Source of the DNA: DUOH01 sp036562625
GTDB lineage: Bacteria; Bacillota; UBA4882; UBA10575
Direction: 5' to 3'
DNA: 64,000 nt
NCBI GenBank assembly: GCA_036562625.1
Contig: DATCJV010000037.1
Coordinates: forward strand, 3,891-67,890
How positions within the stretch are numbered: the stretch's first letter is position 1; each line of letters starts with the position of its first letter. The translations under genes and the position numbers were made by a program. This document shows positions 51,157 through 59,768 of this stretch, piece by piece. The notes under the pieces were generated by a model, which searched no databases, was not told the DNA's origin, and was given only the letters and a program-made list of their open reading frames with translations.

Positions 51157-52836
51157 ATGGCACGCAGAGGAAGGCAAGGTGTTTTCCTTGTTATATGTTT
51201 ATTACTGGTTTTTATTCTGAACGCAGGGGTCACATGGTCGGCCTTGGAAATAACCGATACCGGGGCGGAAAGTCGTTTTGGGAAGGTAAAGGCCCCGCCT
51301 CGTCCTTTACGGTGGAAGGTTCTGAAAACTGCTCATTTTGAGATCTACTTTTATCAGGGTATGGAAGAGTTGGTGATGCGTTGCCGAGATATTTTGGAAA
51401 ATGAAGCTTATGAGCGCATATACCCGGATTTTGAAAGTTTTTACGCTCTTCACCCCTATAAAAAGATCAGGGTCATCATTTTTACCTCAAGAAAGGAGTA
51501 TCAGAACTCCCGTGCGAACGGGCTCCCACTTTCGACCACCTCCGAGGGGGTGGCCAACATCCTGAACAATCGGATTGTGGCCATTCGCCAACCAACCTTC
51601 CAGGATTTAAGATGTGTCTTAACACATGAAGTGACGCACTTGATTACTTTAGGCAATAGATCGGCTTTATCCTCTTCGTTAGGGGGGCAAGTACCGGGCT
51701 GGATGGCCGAGGGATTGGCAGAATTCTATGAACCGGAAGACACCAGGTTTTTCATGCGTGAGGTCGCCTTAAGAGACGCGGTGCTTCGTGAGGAGTTGCA
51801 TACTTTATCCCATCTGGAACAGATCGGGGGCAACCTGGACTATGCAGAGGCATGGTCGTTGGTGGATTATATCGCCCGTGTCCATGGTAAGGATAAGCTG
51901 CCCGAGTTGCTGATGGAAATGTTTAAACGGGGAAACAGGGATACAACCTATGAACGGACCTTGGGTCTTAGTAAACAGGAGCTGTGGGAGAACTGGAAGA
52001 CGGATTTGGAGAAACGTTATGTGGCAGGAAAGGATAATCCCAGTATAAAACAGGAACACCTTCCTTTGATCGAAGGTTACGGTCACCAACAGGATCCAAA
52101 GATCGATCGGAACGGCCGGGTATTTTTCCTCTCTACGCATCAGAGTAAATTTTTCGACCTTTATATGTGGACACCGGATGGGTGTCGACGGTTGACCGAA
52201 CAAACCGTTATCACCTACGACATAGCCCCGGACGGGCAAGAAGTAATCTTTATCTCCGATTCAGATGGGGAACGTAACTTATACAAGCTGGAGATTGAGT
52301 CCGGAAAAATCACTCCGTTCCCTATGGATTTGGCAAACCCGGTTGATCTGGCTTGGTCTCCCCAAGGAGACAAACTGGCCGTAGCTGTGAATACCAGAGG
52401 CGATACGGATTTATTCATCATCGATCTTCAGGGAAGGGTCTTGATGAAGGTGGCGGCCGGCTCTACGGATGAACGCGCGCCGGCCTGGGCGCCTGATGGA
52501 GAGAGACTCGTCTATATGCTGACCAGATTAGGCCGTCACCAACTGATGATCTGGGATGGAGAAACAAGTCGACCTTTGACCGTCCCGGATCGTGACTACT
52601 TGGAGCCGTTTTGGGGGACGGATGATTTTATCTGGTGTATTACCGGAGAAAACGGTTATTACCAGGCGGTGGCTATTGATCCGGAAGACGGTGAGGTTCA
52701 TCAGGTTTCCGGCTTTCAAGAAACACTCTTGCATGCCGTCCCGGCGCCGGATGGGCAAATTCTGTCCGACGTCTACACCGGACAGGAGACCAAGATATAT
52801 TTCTGGACGCCGCAGGAGGTGAAGTCCAATGAGTAG
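51157..52836 (+). CDS. Secreted MA-clan metallopeptidase fused to a TolB-like beta-propeller
   Basis: The 559-residue protein has a signal peptide or anchor (VFLVICLLLVFILNAGVTWS), a gluzincin-like peptidase domain with HEVTH (His157, Glu158, His161) and GWMAEGLAEFYE providing Glu185 as third ligand, then from about residue 290 a series of PD40/WD40-like blades: LTYDIAPDGQEVIFISDSDG, DLAWSPQGDKLAV, RAPAWAPDGERLVY, VPAPDGQIL. The order peptidase-propeller is known from envelope proteins of diderm bacteria, often fused to an Omp85 barrel. Here the barrel is the next gene, overlapping by eight bases. Substrate unknown. Confidence 0.88.
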   Translation: MARRGRQGVFLVICLLLVFILNAGVTWSALEITDTGAESRFGKVKAPPRPLRWKVLKTAHFEIYFYQGMEELVMRCRDILENEAYERIYPDFESFYALHPYKKIRVIIFTSRKEYQNSRANGLPLSTTSEGVANILNNRIVAIRQPTFQDLRCVLTHEVTHLITLGNRSALSSSLGGQVPGWMAEGLAEFYEPEDTRFFMREVALRDAVLREELHTLSHLEQIGGNLDYAEAWSLVDYIARVHGKDKLPELLMEMFKRGNRDTTYERTLGLSKQELWENWKTDLEKRYVAGKDNPSIKQEHLPLIEGYGHQQDPKIDRNGRVFFLSTHQSKFFDLYMWTPDGCRRLTEQTVITYDIAPDGQEVIFISDSDGERNLYKLEIESGKITPFPMDLANPVDLAWSPQGDKLAVAVNTRGDTDLFIIDLQGRVLMKVAAGSTDERAPAWAPDGERLVYMLTRLGRHQLMIWDGETSRPLTVPDRDYLEPFWGTDDFIWCITGENGYYQAVAIDPEDGEVHQVSGFQETLLHAVPAPDGQILSDVYTGQETKIYFWTPQEVKSNE

Positions 52837-53968
52837 ACATGTGCTCATTAAATTTTGGAAAATACTCTTTCTTCTTCTGCCTGTATTTCTGCTCTTTCCT
52901 GCAGAGAGTGGAGCGGAGGATGATCCGCCCTGGGAGAGTTATCGTCCGAAACTGGAAATGGAGATGCTTTACCCCGTTCTATATTATGATGAGCAAGACG
53001 GGTTTTTGGGCCTGCTTTATGGACAGATGAGTGATGTCTTACGCGAACATGATTTACGATTTATTTTTTATATCAATGAGTGGGATGACGAAGCGCAGTA
53101 TGTGGTGGGATACACTAGGCACCTCGGACTGTGGTCTATAGGAGCCAACCTCTACTCGGGGCCTGTTTATTTAGGTTGTCTTTGGTCTCCGGGCTTTTCT
53201 GAATACCAAAATGGACTGAGTCTGCTCGCTAGTTATCATTGGAATAATGAATCACGCATAGATTTTCGTCTGCAATGGGAGAAGTTTGAAACAAAGGCCT
53301 ATTCTTTGGTTCTGAAAGATCTACCGGAAGATGGGAAGGTTGTCGGGTGGGATATTACCTTGAATCAGGATACTCATGACTTGCTCGCGCAGAATGGAAC
53401 CAGGCAGTATCTAAGTGTAGGCGGGGCATTCCCCATTTTCGGCACAGATTACGATTATTTGAAGATTGAAGGGGACCACCGCAGCTACCATCCACTGGGG
53501 AAGAGATTGTCCTTGATTTGGAGCGCGCGGGCGGGTAAGATTTGGGGAGATTATCCTTCACACCGGGGGTTTTTAGTAGGAGGAATTCAGCATACCAGTG
53601 CTAGCGCTCTTGGTAGCCTGATTAATACGGGCCTTTTAGGTTTTCTCTCCGATTCCGTGTTGCGGGGATACGACACAGACGCCTTTGTGGGTGACTCCTT
53701 TGTCATCTCCAATTTGGAATTAAGGGGATTGCTCTGGCCTGGTGACTACTATAACATTGGCGGTTTTGCCTGTATCAGTTCTTTATTTATTGATGCGGGC
53801 CAAATTTGGCGTCAGCAAAAGCAGTTAGCCTCCAAACCACCGGCCGCCTATGGCGTTGGGCTAAAGTTTTTGATTCTGCGTGGATTGATGTTGGGCATCG
53901 ATTATGCGGTGCCTTTTGATCCGGGAGAGGATGCTAAATGGCATTTTAGTTTGGGAGAAGTTTTCTAA
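52829..53968 (+). CDS. Omp85/BamA-type outer-membrane barrel without POTRA domains
   Basis: The 379-residue protein has a signal peptide (ILFLLLPVFLLFPAESGA) and then only a barrel-sized region. It carries SVLRGYDTDAFVGDSF near residue 277, equivalent to the (V/L)RG(F/Y) loop-6 motif of BamA/TamA, followed by a NLELRGLLWPGDYY strand and ends FSLGEVF with a terminal Phe. There is no room for POTRA domains. The start ATG overlaps the upstream stop by eight bases, so translation is probably coupled and the barrel likely carries or secretes the peptidase-propeller partner. It is not the essential BamA, which would have POTRA domains. Confidence 0.85.
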   Translation: MSRHVLIKFWKILFLLLPVFLLFPAESGAEDDPPWESYRPKLEMEMLYPVLYYDEQDGFLGLLYGQMSDVLREHDLRFIFYINEWDDEAQYVVGYTRHLGLWSIGANLYSGPVYLGCLWSPGFSEYQNGLSLLASYHWNNESRIDFRLQWEKFETKAYSLVLKDLPEDGKVVGWDITLNQDTHDLLAQNGTRQYLSVGGAFPIFGTDYDYLKIEGDHRSYHPLGKRLSLIWSARAGKIWGDYPSHRGFLVGGIQHTSASALGSLINTGLLGFLSDSVLRGYDTDAFVGDSFVISNLELRGLLWPGDYYNIGGFACISSLFIDAGQIWRQQKQLASKPPAAYGVGLKFLILRGLMLGIDYAVPFDPGEDAKWHFSLGEVF

Positions 53969-54277
53969 TACGAAGTCTTCTAATGTGTCACAGGCGCATT
54001 CACAAGTTGCGCTGGGAAGAAAAGAAGCGAGCCAGGGCCATCAGGAGATATCGAGCGACGAGGCGCGCAAATACTAGCGCGTAGGTAACCTTACTACACT
54101 AAAAAATTACCTGCACCGAGAAGAAATATCAAAGGGAACCAGTAACAGCATGCTTTCAACACGGGTGACGAGCCACAAAAGACCAGTGAAGGCGGTCTTT
54201 CACCTTTGAGCCATGAGATCATATGTATAAATCTTCCTTCAGAGACCTAAAATGGTTACTGAAGGGGGTTTATTTGG
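53969..54277 (+). other. 309-bp intergenic region
   Basis: No convincing gene. A 33-codon Arg/Lys-rich frame from ATG 53983 has no ribosome site. Near 54170-54215 GACGAGCCAC and AAGACC-GGTCTTTC hint at a weak hairpin. GAAGGGGG precedes the next gene. Confidence 0.4.
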
Positions 54278-54877
54278 ATGTATAGGTTTTGCTTACATCA
54301 GCTGGGAATAATGATTACTCTTTTGGCTCTAGCCTTTTTGACCCGAACTTCATGTCAAGCCACGATCGCGGATCTGCCTTATATGAATAGAACCGTAATC
54401 GAGCAGAAGATTCTAGAAGCGGAAAGCGGCGGAGGTCGGCTTCGCCGGATCACCGGCGAGGTTTTGGTGGCGGGAAAAACCAAATTAACCTTGTGTACTG
54501 AGGAAGGGGTCATTCAAGATTTTTCCCTCACTGGCACGGATCTTTATTTAAACGGGCAACCAAGCAGTGGAGAGGCTTTACGCCCAGTTTATCCAGGCAG
54601 GAATTTTCAAGCTCGCCTTTATGTAGATGAAGAGGACAGGGTAAAGGTAGTCGAAGCCTGGTATATCGGAGGGGAAGGGCAATTAGTCCGTTTGCATCCA
54701 CCGGATGGGGACGGGTATTTTTCCATTACTCTTCGAGCCCTGGATACCCCTGAGGAAAGACGGTTTTTGGTAAGTCAAGAACTGAATGAGGTAATCAAGA
54801 GTATCCCCCCGGAAACCTGTCTTTACTATCAACTGAATCTCAATGGAGAGATTGGCTACATTTTGCTCAGTCCGTAA
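54278..54877 (+). CDS. Secreted hypothetical protein
   Basis: The 199-residue protein has a signal peptide (LGIMITLLALAFLTRTSCQA); the Cys gives a poor lipobox, so signal peptidase I cleavage near ATIAD is also possible. The mature part looks like beta strands: RLRRITGEVLVAGKTKLTL, YLNGQPSSGEALRPVYPG, FQARLYVDEEDRVKVVEAWY and a LYYQLNLNGEIGYILL end. This could be an OB- or DUF5666-like fold, but I do not recognise it. It lies alone between the Omp85 gene and cheB. Confidence 0.75.
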   Translation: MYRFCLHQLGIMITLLALAFLTRTSCQATIADLPYMNRTVIEQKILEAESGGGRLRRITGEVLVAGKTKLTLCTEEGVIQDFSLTGTDLYLNGQPSSGEALRPVYPGRNFQARLYVDEEDRVKVVEAWYIGGEGQLVRLHPPDGDGYFSITLRALDTPEERRFLVSQELNEVIKSIPPETCLYYQLNLNGEIGYILLSP

Positions 54878-55016
54878 AGGTAAACGGGTCTGTAAACCTG
54901 TCGAGATTATGGAACCTTTGCAGGATTACGGAAAAGTTTAGCGAAAATCATATGTACTAAAGGGCGGATGCAATGCATACAACCTAACAACAGATAAAAG
55001 AAAGGATTGGTTCTCC

Positions 55017-56087
55017 ATGAGCATTACAGCGCTTGTTGTTGATGATTCTGCCTTTATGAGACAATTGATTAAGAAGATTTTGGAGACCGATCCTGAGATT
55101 AAGGTTGTCGGGGTAGCAATTAATGGCGAAGACGCCCTGAAAAAAGTGGACTTTTTTGATCCTCAGGTTATTACCCTCGATTTAGAAATGCCACAGATGG
55201 ACGGTTTAACCTGCCTGAAGCGGCTGATGATGGAGAACCCTCGTCCGGTGGTGATCATTAGTTCTTGGGCGAAGGAAGGCGCGGAGGAAACTTTGAAGGC
55301 CCTGGAATTAGGGGCGGTTGACTTTATTACTAAGCCCGGGATTACTTCACCGGAAGATTTTTGGGAGCTCAAAGACGAAATTATTCAGAAGGTTAAGAAC
55401 GCCTCTTTGGCTCATCCGGAACGTGCCAATGTGATCACACAAAAGAAGCCTTCTACGGAAATTGTCAAGGTTAGAAAAACCGCTTCCACACATCTGAAGA
55501 CGAACAACCCCAAGGTGGTGTGTATTGGAGCGTCGACAGGTGGACCCCGCGCTCTGCAATATATTCTTACTCACCTTCCTGCAGATTTTCCGTTACCGAT
55601 CTTAATTGCCCAGCATATGCCGGAGGATTTTATAGGAATTTTTGCCACCCGGTTGAATGGTTTGGTGTCGATCGAAATCAAAGTGGCTGAAGAAGGAGAT
55701 TTGCTGGTGCCAGGGAGGGCGCTGATTGCTCCATCCGCTTTGCAGACCGGCTTAGTTGAGAAAGGTAATGAGGTGCGGATCAAGCTCACTAAGGAGTCAA
55801 CGATTTACCGGCCGTCCATTGATCATCTTTTTTTCTCTGTGGCTAAAGTTTTCAAGGGAGATGCCGTCTCTATTTTGTTAACCGGGATGGGGGCTGATGG
55901 GGCGAAAGGCTTAAAGGAGTTACATTCACTTGGCGCCCGTACCATCGCTGAAGCGGAAGAGACGTGTGTGATTTATGGAATGCCGCGGGTTGCCGTAGAG
56001 ATGGAGGCGGTGGAATACATTTATCCACTGGATCGTATTCCGGAACTATTATGCAGTCTAGTCAATCAAGGAACAATCCCGTCATAG
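55017..56087 (+). CDS. cheB: Chemotaxis protein-glutamate methylesterase CheB
   Basis: CheB removes methyl groups from chemoreceptors when phosphorylated. The 356-residue protein has an N-terminal receiver (LVVDDSAFMRQLI, phospho-acceptor Asp55 in LDLEMPQMDG, late Lys in FITKPG), a linker of about 40 residues and the CheB catalytic domain: CIGASTGGPRALQYIL (Ser), IAQHMPEDF (His) and LLTGMGADGAKGL (Asp). All three catalytic residues are present. No cheA, cheR or receptor gene is in the window. It is followed by an HDOD gene and rho. Confidence 0.95.
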   Translation: MSITALVVDDSAFMRQLIKKILETDPEIKVVGVAINGEDALKKVDFFDPQVITLDLEMPQMDGLTCLKRLMMENPRPVVIISSWAKEGAEETLKALELGAVDFITKPGITSPEDFWELKDEIIQKVKNASLAHPERANVITQKKPSTEIVKVRKTASTHLKTNNPKVVCIGASTGGPRALQYILTHLPADFPLPILIAQHMPEDFIGIFATRLNGLVSIEIKVAEEGDLLVPGRALIAPSALQTGLVEKGNEVRIKLTKESTIYRPSIDHLFFSVAKVFKGDAVSILLTGMGADGAKGLKELHSLGARTIAEAEETCVIYGMPRVAVEMEAVEYIYPLDRIPELLCSLVNQGTIPS

Positions 56088-56159
56088 AAAACGCAGGGAT
56101 TGTTCGGCTTTCAAACTCTACTGTGCTCCATCGGATAAAAGGACAATTGGAGGACAAAA

Positions 56160-57023
56160 ATGAGTTTATGGAGACTGTTGGAAAATAAAATAAATGAGAT
56201 CCCCACTTTACCTGTGGTAGCCAATAAAATTATTGAAATTTTGGATAATCCCCGCTCCTCTGCAAATGATCTGGAAAAGGTGATCAGCATTGATCAATCT
56301 TTAACCGCTAGAGTTTTGAGACTGGTTAACTCCGCTTATTATGGTTTTCCCCGCCGAATTACTACAGTGGCCCAAGGAGTAGTCATTTTAGGATTTGATG
56401 TTATTAAGCATCTGACATTATCCGTTTCAATCGCAGATATTTTTCGATTGAAAGGGAATAGTCCGATTTTTGACCGTTCATCCTTATGGAAGCACTCTGT
56501 GGGCACTGCGGTTTGTGCGAAACTTTTAGCCCGAAAAGCTTCCCTACCCTTGTTGGAAGAGGCTTTTATCGCCGGTTTACTCCATGATGTGGGGATTGTC
56601 ATCATTGATTACTATTTTCCGGAAAAATTTGAGGAAATATTGGAAATGATGGAGAGAGAACATATTCCTCTCATCAAAGCCGAACTAAGAGTATTAGGTT
56701 TTACCCATGCCTTGGTGGGAAAGTTGGTTGTAAAAAAATGGAATTTTCCGGACCTGTTGGTGGAGACGATTGGTTATCATAATAAACCTTTTCAGCACGA
56801 CAACTATTGTGCCAATATCGCCTTGGTTTATGCGGCCGATGCCCTCTGCCGCCAGTTCGGGGAGGGGATGGATGGAGATATAACCGATCAACGTTTGGAG
56901 ACGGAAGTGTGGTCTTGGTTAGGCTTGCCCTGGTCCGAAAGGCAAGAAGTCTTCCAGGAGATGAGTAAGGAGATTAAGAAGGCGGCGGAATTTGTGAACC
57001 TGGTTCCTTTAAGGACGGGATAA
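56160..57023 (+). CDS. HDOD domain protein
   Basis: The 287-residue protein is an HDOD domain (about residues 5-215): IPTLPVVANKIIEIL, LTARVLRLVNSAYYGFPR, TTVAQGVVILGF, LWKHSVGTAVCAKLLA and the HD-like LLHDVGIVIIDYYF, then GYHNKPF. HDOD proteins take part in regulatory signalling, often with two-component or c-di-GMP systems, and most lack phosphodiesterase activity. AGGA lies six bases before the ATG. The gene lies 72 bp after cheB, which supports a shared signalling unit. Confidence 0.92.
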   Translation: MSLWRLLENKINEIPTLPVVANKIIEILDNPRSSANDLEKVISIDQSLTARVLRLVNSAYYGFPRRITTVAQGVVILGFDVIKHLTLSVSIADIFRLKGNSPIFDRSSLWKHSVGTAVCAKLLARKASLPLLEEAFIAGLLHDVGIVIIDYYFPEKFEEILEMMEREHIPLIKAELRVLGFTHALVGKLVVKKWNFPDLLVETIGYHNKPFQHDNYCANIALVYAADALCRQFGEGMDGDITDQRLETEVWSWLGLPWSERQEVFQEMSKEIKKAAEFVNLVPLRTG

Positions 57024-57062
57024 GTGATATACCTAGGAAATTGATGGGGTGGTTTATTAGAG

Positions 57063-58355
57063 ATGCAATTGGTTGACTTGGAAACAAAGACTCTGGTAGA
57101 ACTGCAATCAATGGCCAGTGATTACGGAATCGAGAATTATACCAGATATCGAAAGCGGGAGCTGATCTTTGAATTATTAAAGGTCTTGGCCACACAAGAA
57201 GGGCGGATTTTTTCCCAGGGAATTATTGAGATTCTGCCGGAGGGTTTTGGCTTTTTGCGGGTGGAGAATTACTTGCCCGGGCCGGATGACATCTATGTTT
57301 CCGTTTCGCAGATTCGCCGTTTTCACTTACGGACCGGTGATCTCGTAGCCGGACAGGTACGTCCGCCGAAAGAAGCGGAACGGTATTTTTCCTTATTGCG
57401 GATTCAGGCGATCAATTATCAAGATCCTGAAGAATATCGGCACCGCACCTTTTTTGAAGAACTGACACCAATCTATCCTCAGGAGCGCATACCTTTGGAG
57501 ACGGATGGGAAAGAATTGGCCATGCGTTTGGTTGACCTCATTGCGCCAATTGGGAAGGGACAACGGGGTTTAATTGTCGCTCCTCCCAAGGCGGGAAAGA
57601 CAACTCTACTTAAGAAGATTGCCCATAGCATCACCAAGAATCTTCCTGATACACATTTAATTGTGCTCTTGATTGATGAGCGTCCGGAGGAAGTAACGGA
57701 TATGCTCCGGTCGGTCCAGGGGGAAGTAGTTAGCTCAACCTTTGATCAACCTGCGGATAATCATGTGCGTGTAGCGGAGATGGTCTTGGAGCGGGCTAAA
57801 CGCTTGGTGGAACTGAAAAAGGATGTGGTTATTCTCCTGGATTCCATTACCAGATTAGCCAGGGCGTACAACCTGGTTGAGCCCCCCAGCGGCAGAACAC
57901 TTTCTGGTGGAGTTGACCCTGGGGCCTTACACAAACCAAAAAGATTCTTTGGGGCGGCCCGTAATATTGAAGAGGGCGGAAGCCTGACTATTATGGCCAC
58001 TGCCTTGATTGAGACCGGTAGCCGAATGGATGACGTCATTTATGAGGAGTTTAAAGGCACCGGTAATATGGAGCTTCATCTAGACCGTAAATTAGCAGAC
58101 CGCCGTATCTTCCCGGCCATCGACATTATGCGTTCCGGGACGCGTAAAGAAGAGCTTTTACTGAATACCAGGGAATTAGAGATGACCTGGGTTTTACGAA
58201 AACTCTTAAGTTCCTTGGGCCCAGCGGAAACCATGGAGCTAATCTTGGATAGGATGAACTATACCGCCTCCAACGCAGAGTTGCAGGAGTTAATCTTGAA
58301 TTCATCTTTTGCGGAGAATGTATTAACGAAGAGACAAAGAGAGAATGGAGGTTGA
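57063..58355 (+). CDS. rho: Transcription termination factor Rho
   Basis: Rho is the hexameric RNA helicase of factor-dependent termination. The 430-residue protein has the short Rho-N domain (LVELQSMASDYGIENYTRY), the RNA-binding cold-shock-like domain (GIIEILPEGFGFLR, DDIYVSVSQIRRF), then the RecA-like ATPase: APPKAGKTTLL (Walker A), LIDERPEEVTDM, VVILLDSITRLARAYN (Walker B, Q/R loops), and GGSLTIMATALIETGS. No long N-terminal insertion is present. GGGGTGG precedes the ATG. A terminator with a duplicated 5' arm follows the stop. Confidence 0.97.
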   Translation: MQLVDLETKTLVELQSMASDYGIENYTRYRKRELIFELLKVLATQEGRIFSQGIIEILPEGFGFLRVENYLPGPDDIYVSVSQIRRFHLRTGDLVAGQVRPPKEAERYFSLLRIQAINYQDPEEYRHRTFFEELTPIYPQERIPLETDGKELAMRLVDLIAPIGKGQRGLIVAPPKAGKTTLLKKIAHSITKNLPDTHLIVLLIDERPEEVTDMLRSVQGEVVSSTFDQPADNHVRVAEMVLERAKRLVELKKDVVILLDSITRLARAYNLVEPPSGRTLSGGVDPGALHKPKRFFGAARNIEEGGSLTIMATALIETGSRMDDVIYEEFKGTGNMELHLDRKLADRRIFPAIDIMRSGTRKEELLLNTRELEMTWVLRKLLSSLGPAETMELILDRMNYTASNAELQELILNSSFAENVLTKRQRENGG

Positions 58356-58391
58356 ACTATCCCTGACTATCCCTGGAGGGATAGTTTTTTT
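58356..58391 (+). terminator. terminator of rho with duplicated 5' arm
   Basis: ACTATCCCT occurs twice (58356-58364 and 58366-58374) before its single complement AGGGATAGT (58377-58385), followed by TTTTTTT. The inner copy pairs with a TGGA loop; the outer copy offers a competing pairing. Confidence 0.85.
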
Positions 58392-58628
58392 AATTTAAAC
58401 AAAAGGAGAAAAGGCAGTTTGGTGTCATAGGGGTGGTAGAAAATTTTTCTATGTTTAGGTAAATGAGGGAAGAGAAAAAATAGGCGTAAACATGAGCTTA
58501 AGAAGAGAAGCAAGATTGAAATAGGGAGAAAAATATTGATATTCGGCTTATAGTTTTCAAAAACCATAAAAATTTATGATATTGTTTTTTTTTGACCTTA
58601 ATTAGGCCGAGGACAAAATGGACTGATC
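58392..58628 (+). other. AT- and A/G-rich intergenic region before the ctsR promoter
   Basis: No open frame with a ribosome site. A TTTTTTTTTGACC stretch at 58583-58595 contains one inverted CtsR half-site (TTGACCT). Nothing else was recognised. Confidence 0.4.
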
Positions 58629-58657
58629 TTGTCATCATAAAAAAAAGGTTTTACAAT
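58629..58657 (+). promoter_or_regulatory. sigma-A promoter of the ctsR-clpC operon
   Basis: TTGTCA at 58629-58634, a 17-bp spacer and TACAAT at 58652-58657. The start point would fall on the CtsR operator. Confidence 0.75.
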
Positions 58658-58664
58658 GAAACCA

Positions 58665-58682
58665 AGGTCAGGAAAGGTCAAA
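58665..58682 (+). promoter_or_regulatory. CtsR operator
   Basis: AGGTCAG-GAA-AGGTCAAA is a direct heptad repeat with a three-base spacer, close to the CtsR consensus RGTCAAA-NAN-RGTCAAA. It covers the transcription start of the operon that encodes CtsR itself, so autorepression relieved by heat via McsB is expected. Confidence 0.88.
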
Positions 58683-58696
58683 AAGAGGTGTGAGCA

Positions 58697-59182
58697 ATGC
58701 GTTCATTATCTGACCTGATTGAGCAGTATCTGCGTGAGCAATTGAAAGAAGTAGAAACTCTGGAAATACAACGAAGAGAATTAGCGCGGATGTTTCGCTG
58801 CGTCCCCTCTCAGATTAATTATGTTTTGGAGACACGGTTCACCATAAACCATGGGTTTTTAGTGCAAAGCCGAAGGGGGGGCGGGGGATTCATCCGGATT
58901 ACCCGGCTCAATTGGGAACCTGGAGAAGAATTCTCCCAAATTCTCCAAGAGCTACTGGAGATCGGGGTTTCTCAAGAAGAAGCGGAATTTATTCTGAAAA
59001 GACTGATCCAAACCGCCGTTCTCGAATATAAGGAAGCCGTCTTGCTGAATCAGGTATTACAGGATGTGCTGAATAATGAAGCGGAGAGAAGTGGTCTGGA
59101 CAGCGAGGAACAAAATCAACTGCGAGCCAGAGTCTTACGAGCATTGCTCTTGTTTGTTTCTGGCAGAGCTCCCGCTCGCTGA
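58697..59182 (+). CDS. ctsR: CtsR, class III heat-shock repressor
   Basis: CtsR represses clp genes until heat and McsB inactivate it. The 161-residue product has the winged-helix domain with LSDLIEQYLREQL, ELARMFRCVPSQINYVLETRF, the INHGFLVQSRRGGGGFIRI wing including the Gly-rich heat-sensing tip, and the C-terminal helical dimer domain. AAGAGGTGTGAGC precedes the ATG. It is the first gene of the ctsR-mcsA-mcsB-clpC operon and has its own operator just upstream. Confidence 0.96.
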   Translation: MRSLSDLIEQYLREQLKEVETLEIQRRELARMFRCVPSQINYVLETRFTINHGFLVQSRRGGGGFIRITRLNWEPGEEFSQILQELLEIGVSQEEAEFILKRLIQTAVLEYKEAVLLNQVLQDVLNNEAERSGLDSEEQNQLRARVLRALLLFVSGRAPAR

Positions 59183-59219
59183 CGTGTGGGTGAGGGAGTA
59201 TTGAAAGGAGGTAAAGTTT

Positions 59220-59741
59220 ATGTGGTGTGAACGTTGTAGTGAAAGGCCTGCGACTGTACATGTGACTAAAATCGTTAATGATCAAAAAACCGAAATGCAT
59301 CTGTGTGAGGTTTGCGCTCAGGAAACTGGTGGTGATTTGGGGTTCTTATTTGAACAGAATTTTTCCTTCCCGAATCTTCTGGCCGGGCTCTTGGACAGTG
59401 AAAGTCTTTTTTCCACTGGAGTATTAGGTAGTTCCACGTTGCAACAAGGGGTTAAGTGCTCTTCTTGTGGATTGACCTTCTCTGATTTTCGTCAAGTCGG
59501 TCAGTTAGGGTGCAGTGAATGCTATAGAGGATTCGGTCAAAGCCTTGATCCGTTATTGAAGAGAATACATGGCAGCACGGTCCATGTTGGCAAGGTGCCG
59601 AGAAGAACCGGAGGCAAGGTACGCGTCCGTAAAGAAATTGAGGAGTTGCGGAAGAAACTGCAGCAGGCGATTAGTAGAGAAGCTTATGAAGAGGCCGCTC
59701 GAATTCGGGATGAGATAAAAGCCAAAGAGAAGGAGTTATAA
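59220..59741 (+). CDS. mcsA: McsA, activator of McsB
   Basis: McsA is a zinc protein that activates the arginine kinase McsB. The 173-residue product has an N-terminal CxxC pair (MWCERCSERPATVHVTK with CEVCA), a second set (CSSCGLTFSDFRQ and GCSECYRGF), giving zinc sites, and a C-terminal UVR motif (LQQAISREAYEEAARIRDEI). All Cys pairs are intact. AAAGGAGG precedes the ATG. Confidence 0.95.
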   Translation: MWCERCSERPATVHVTKIVNDQKTEMHLCEVCAQETGGDLGFLFEQNFSFPNLLAGLLDSESLFSTGVLGSSTLQQGVKCSSCGLTFSDFRQVGQLGCSECYRGFGQSLDPLLKRIHGSTVHVGKVPRRTGGKVRVRKEIEELRKKLQQAISREAYEEAARIRDEIKAKEKEL

Positions 59742-59768
59742 GGAGTTATTACGGAAGGTGGTGTTTTC

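Noticed and set aside
51157..53968. Frameshift splitting one peptidase-propeller-barrel gene
   Set aside because: The second gene has its own start codon and a full signal peptide, so two separate secreted proteins are more likely than a broken fusion.
53983..54084. 33-codon Arg/Lys-rich frame (MCHRRIHKLRWEEKKR...)
   Set aside because: No Shine-Dalgarno sequence before the ATG and no family; looks like a chance open frame in an intergenic gap.
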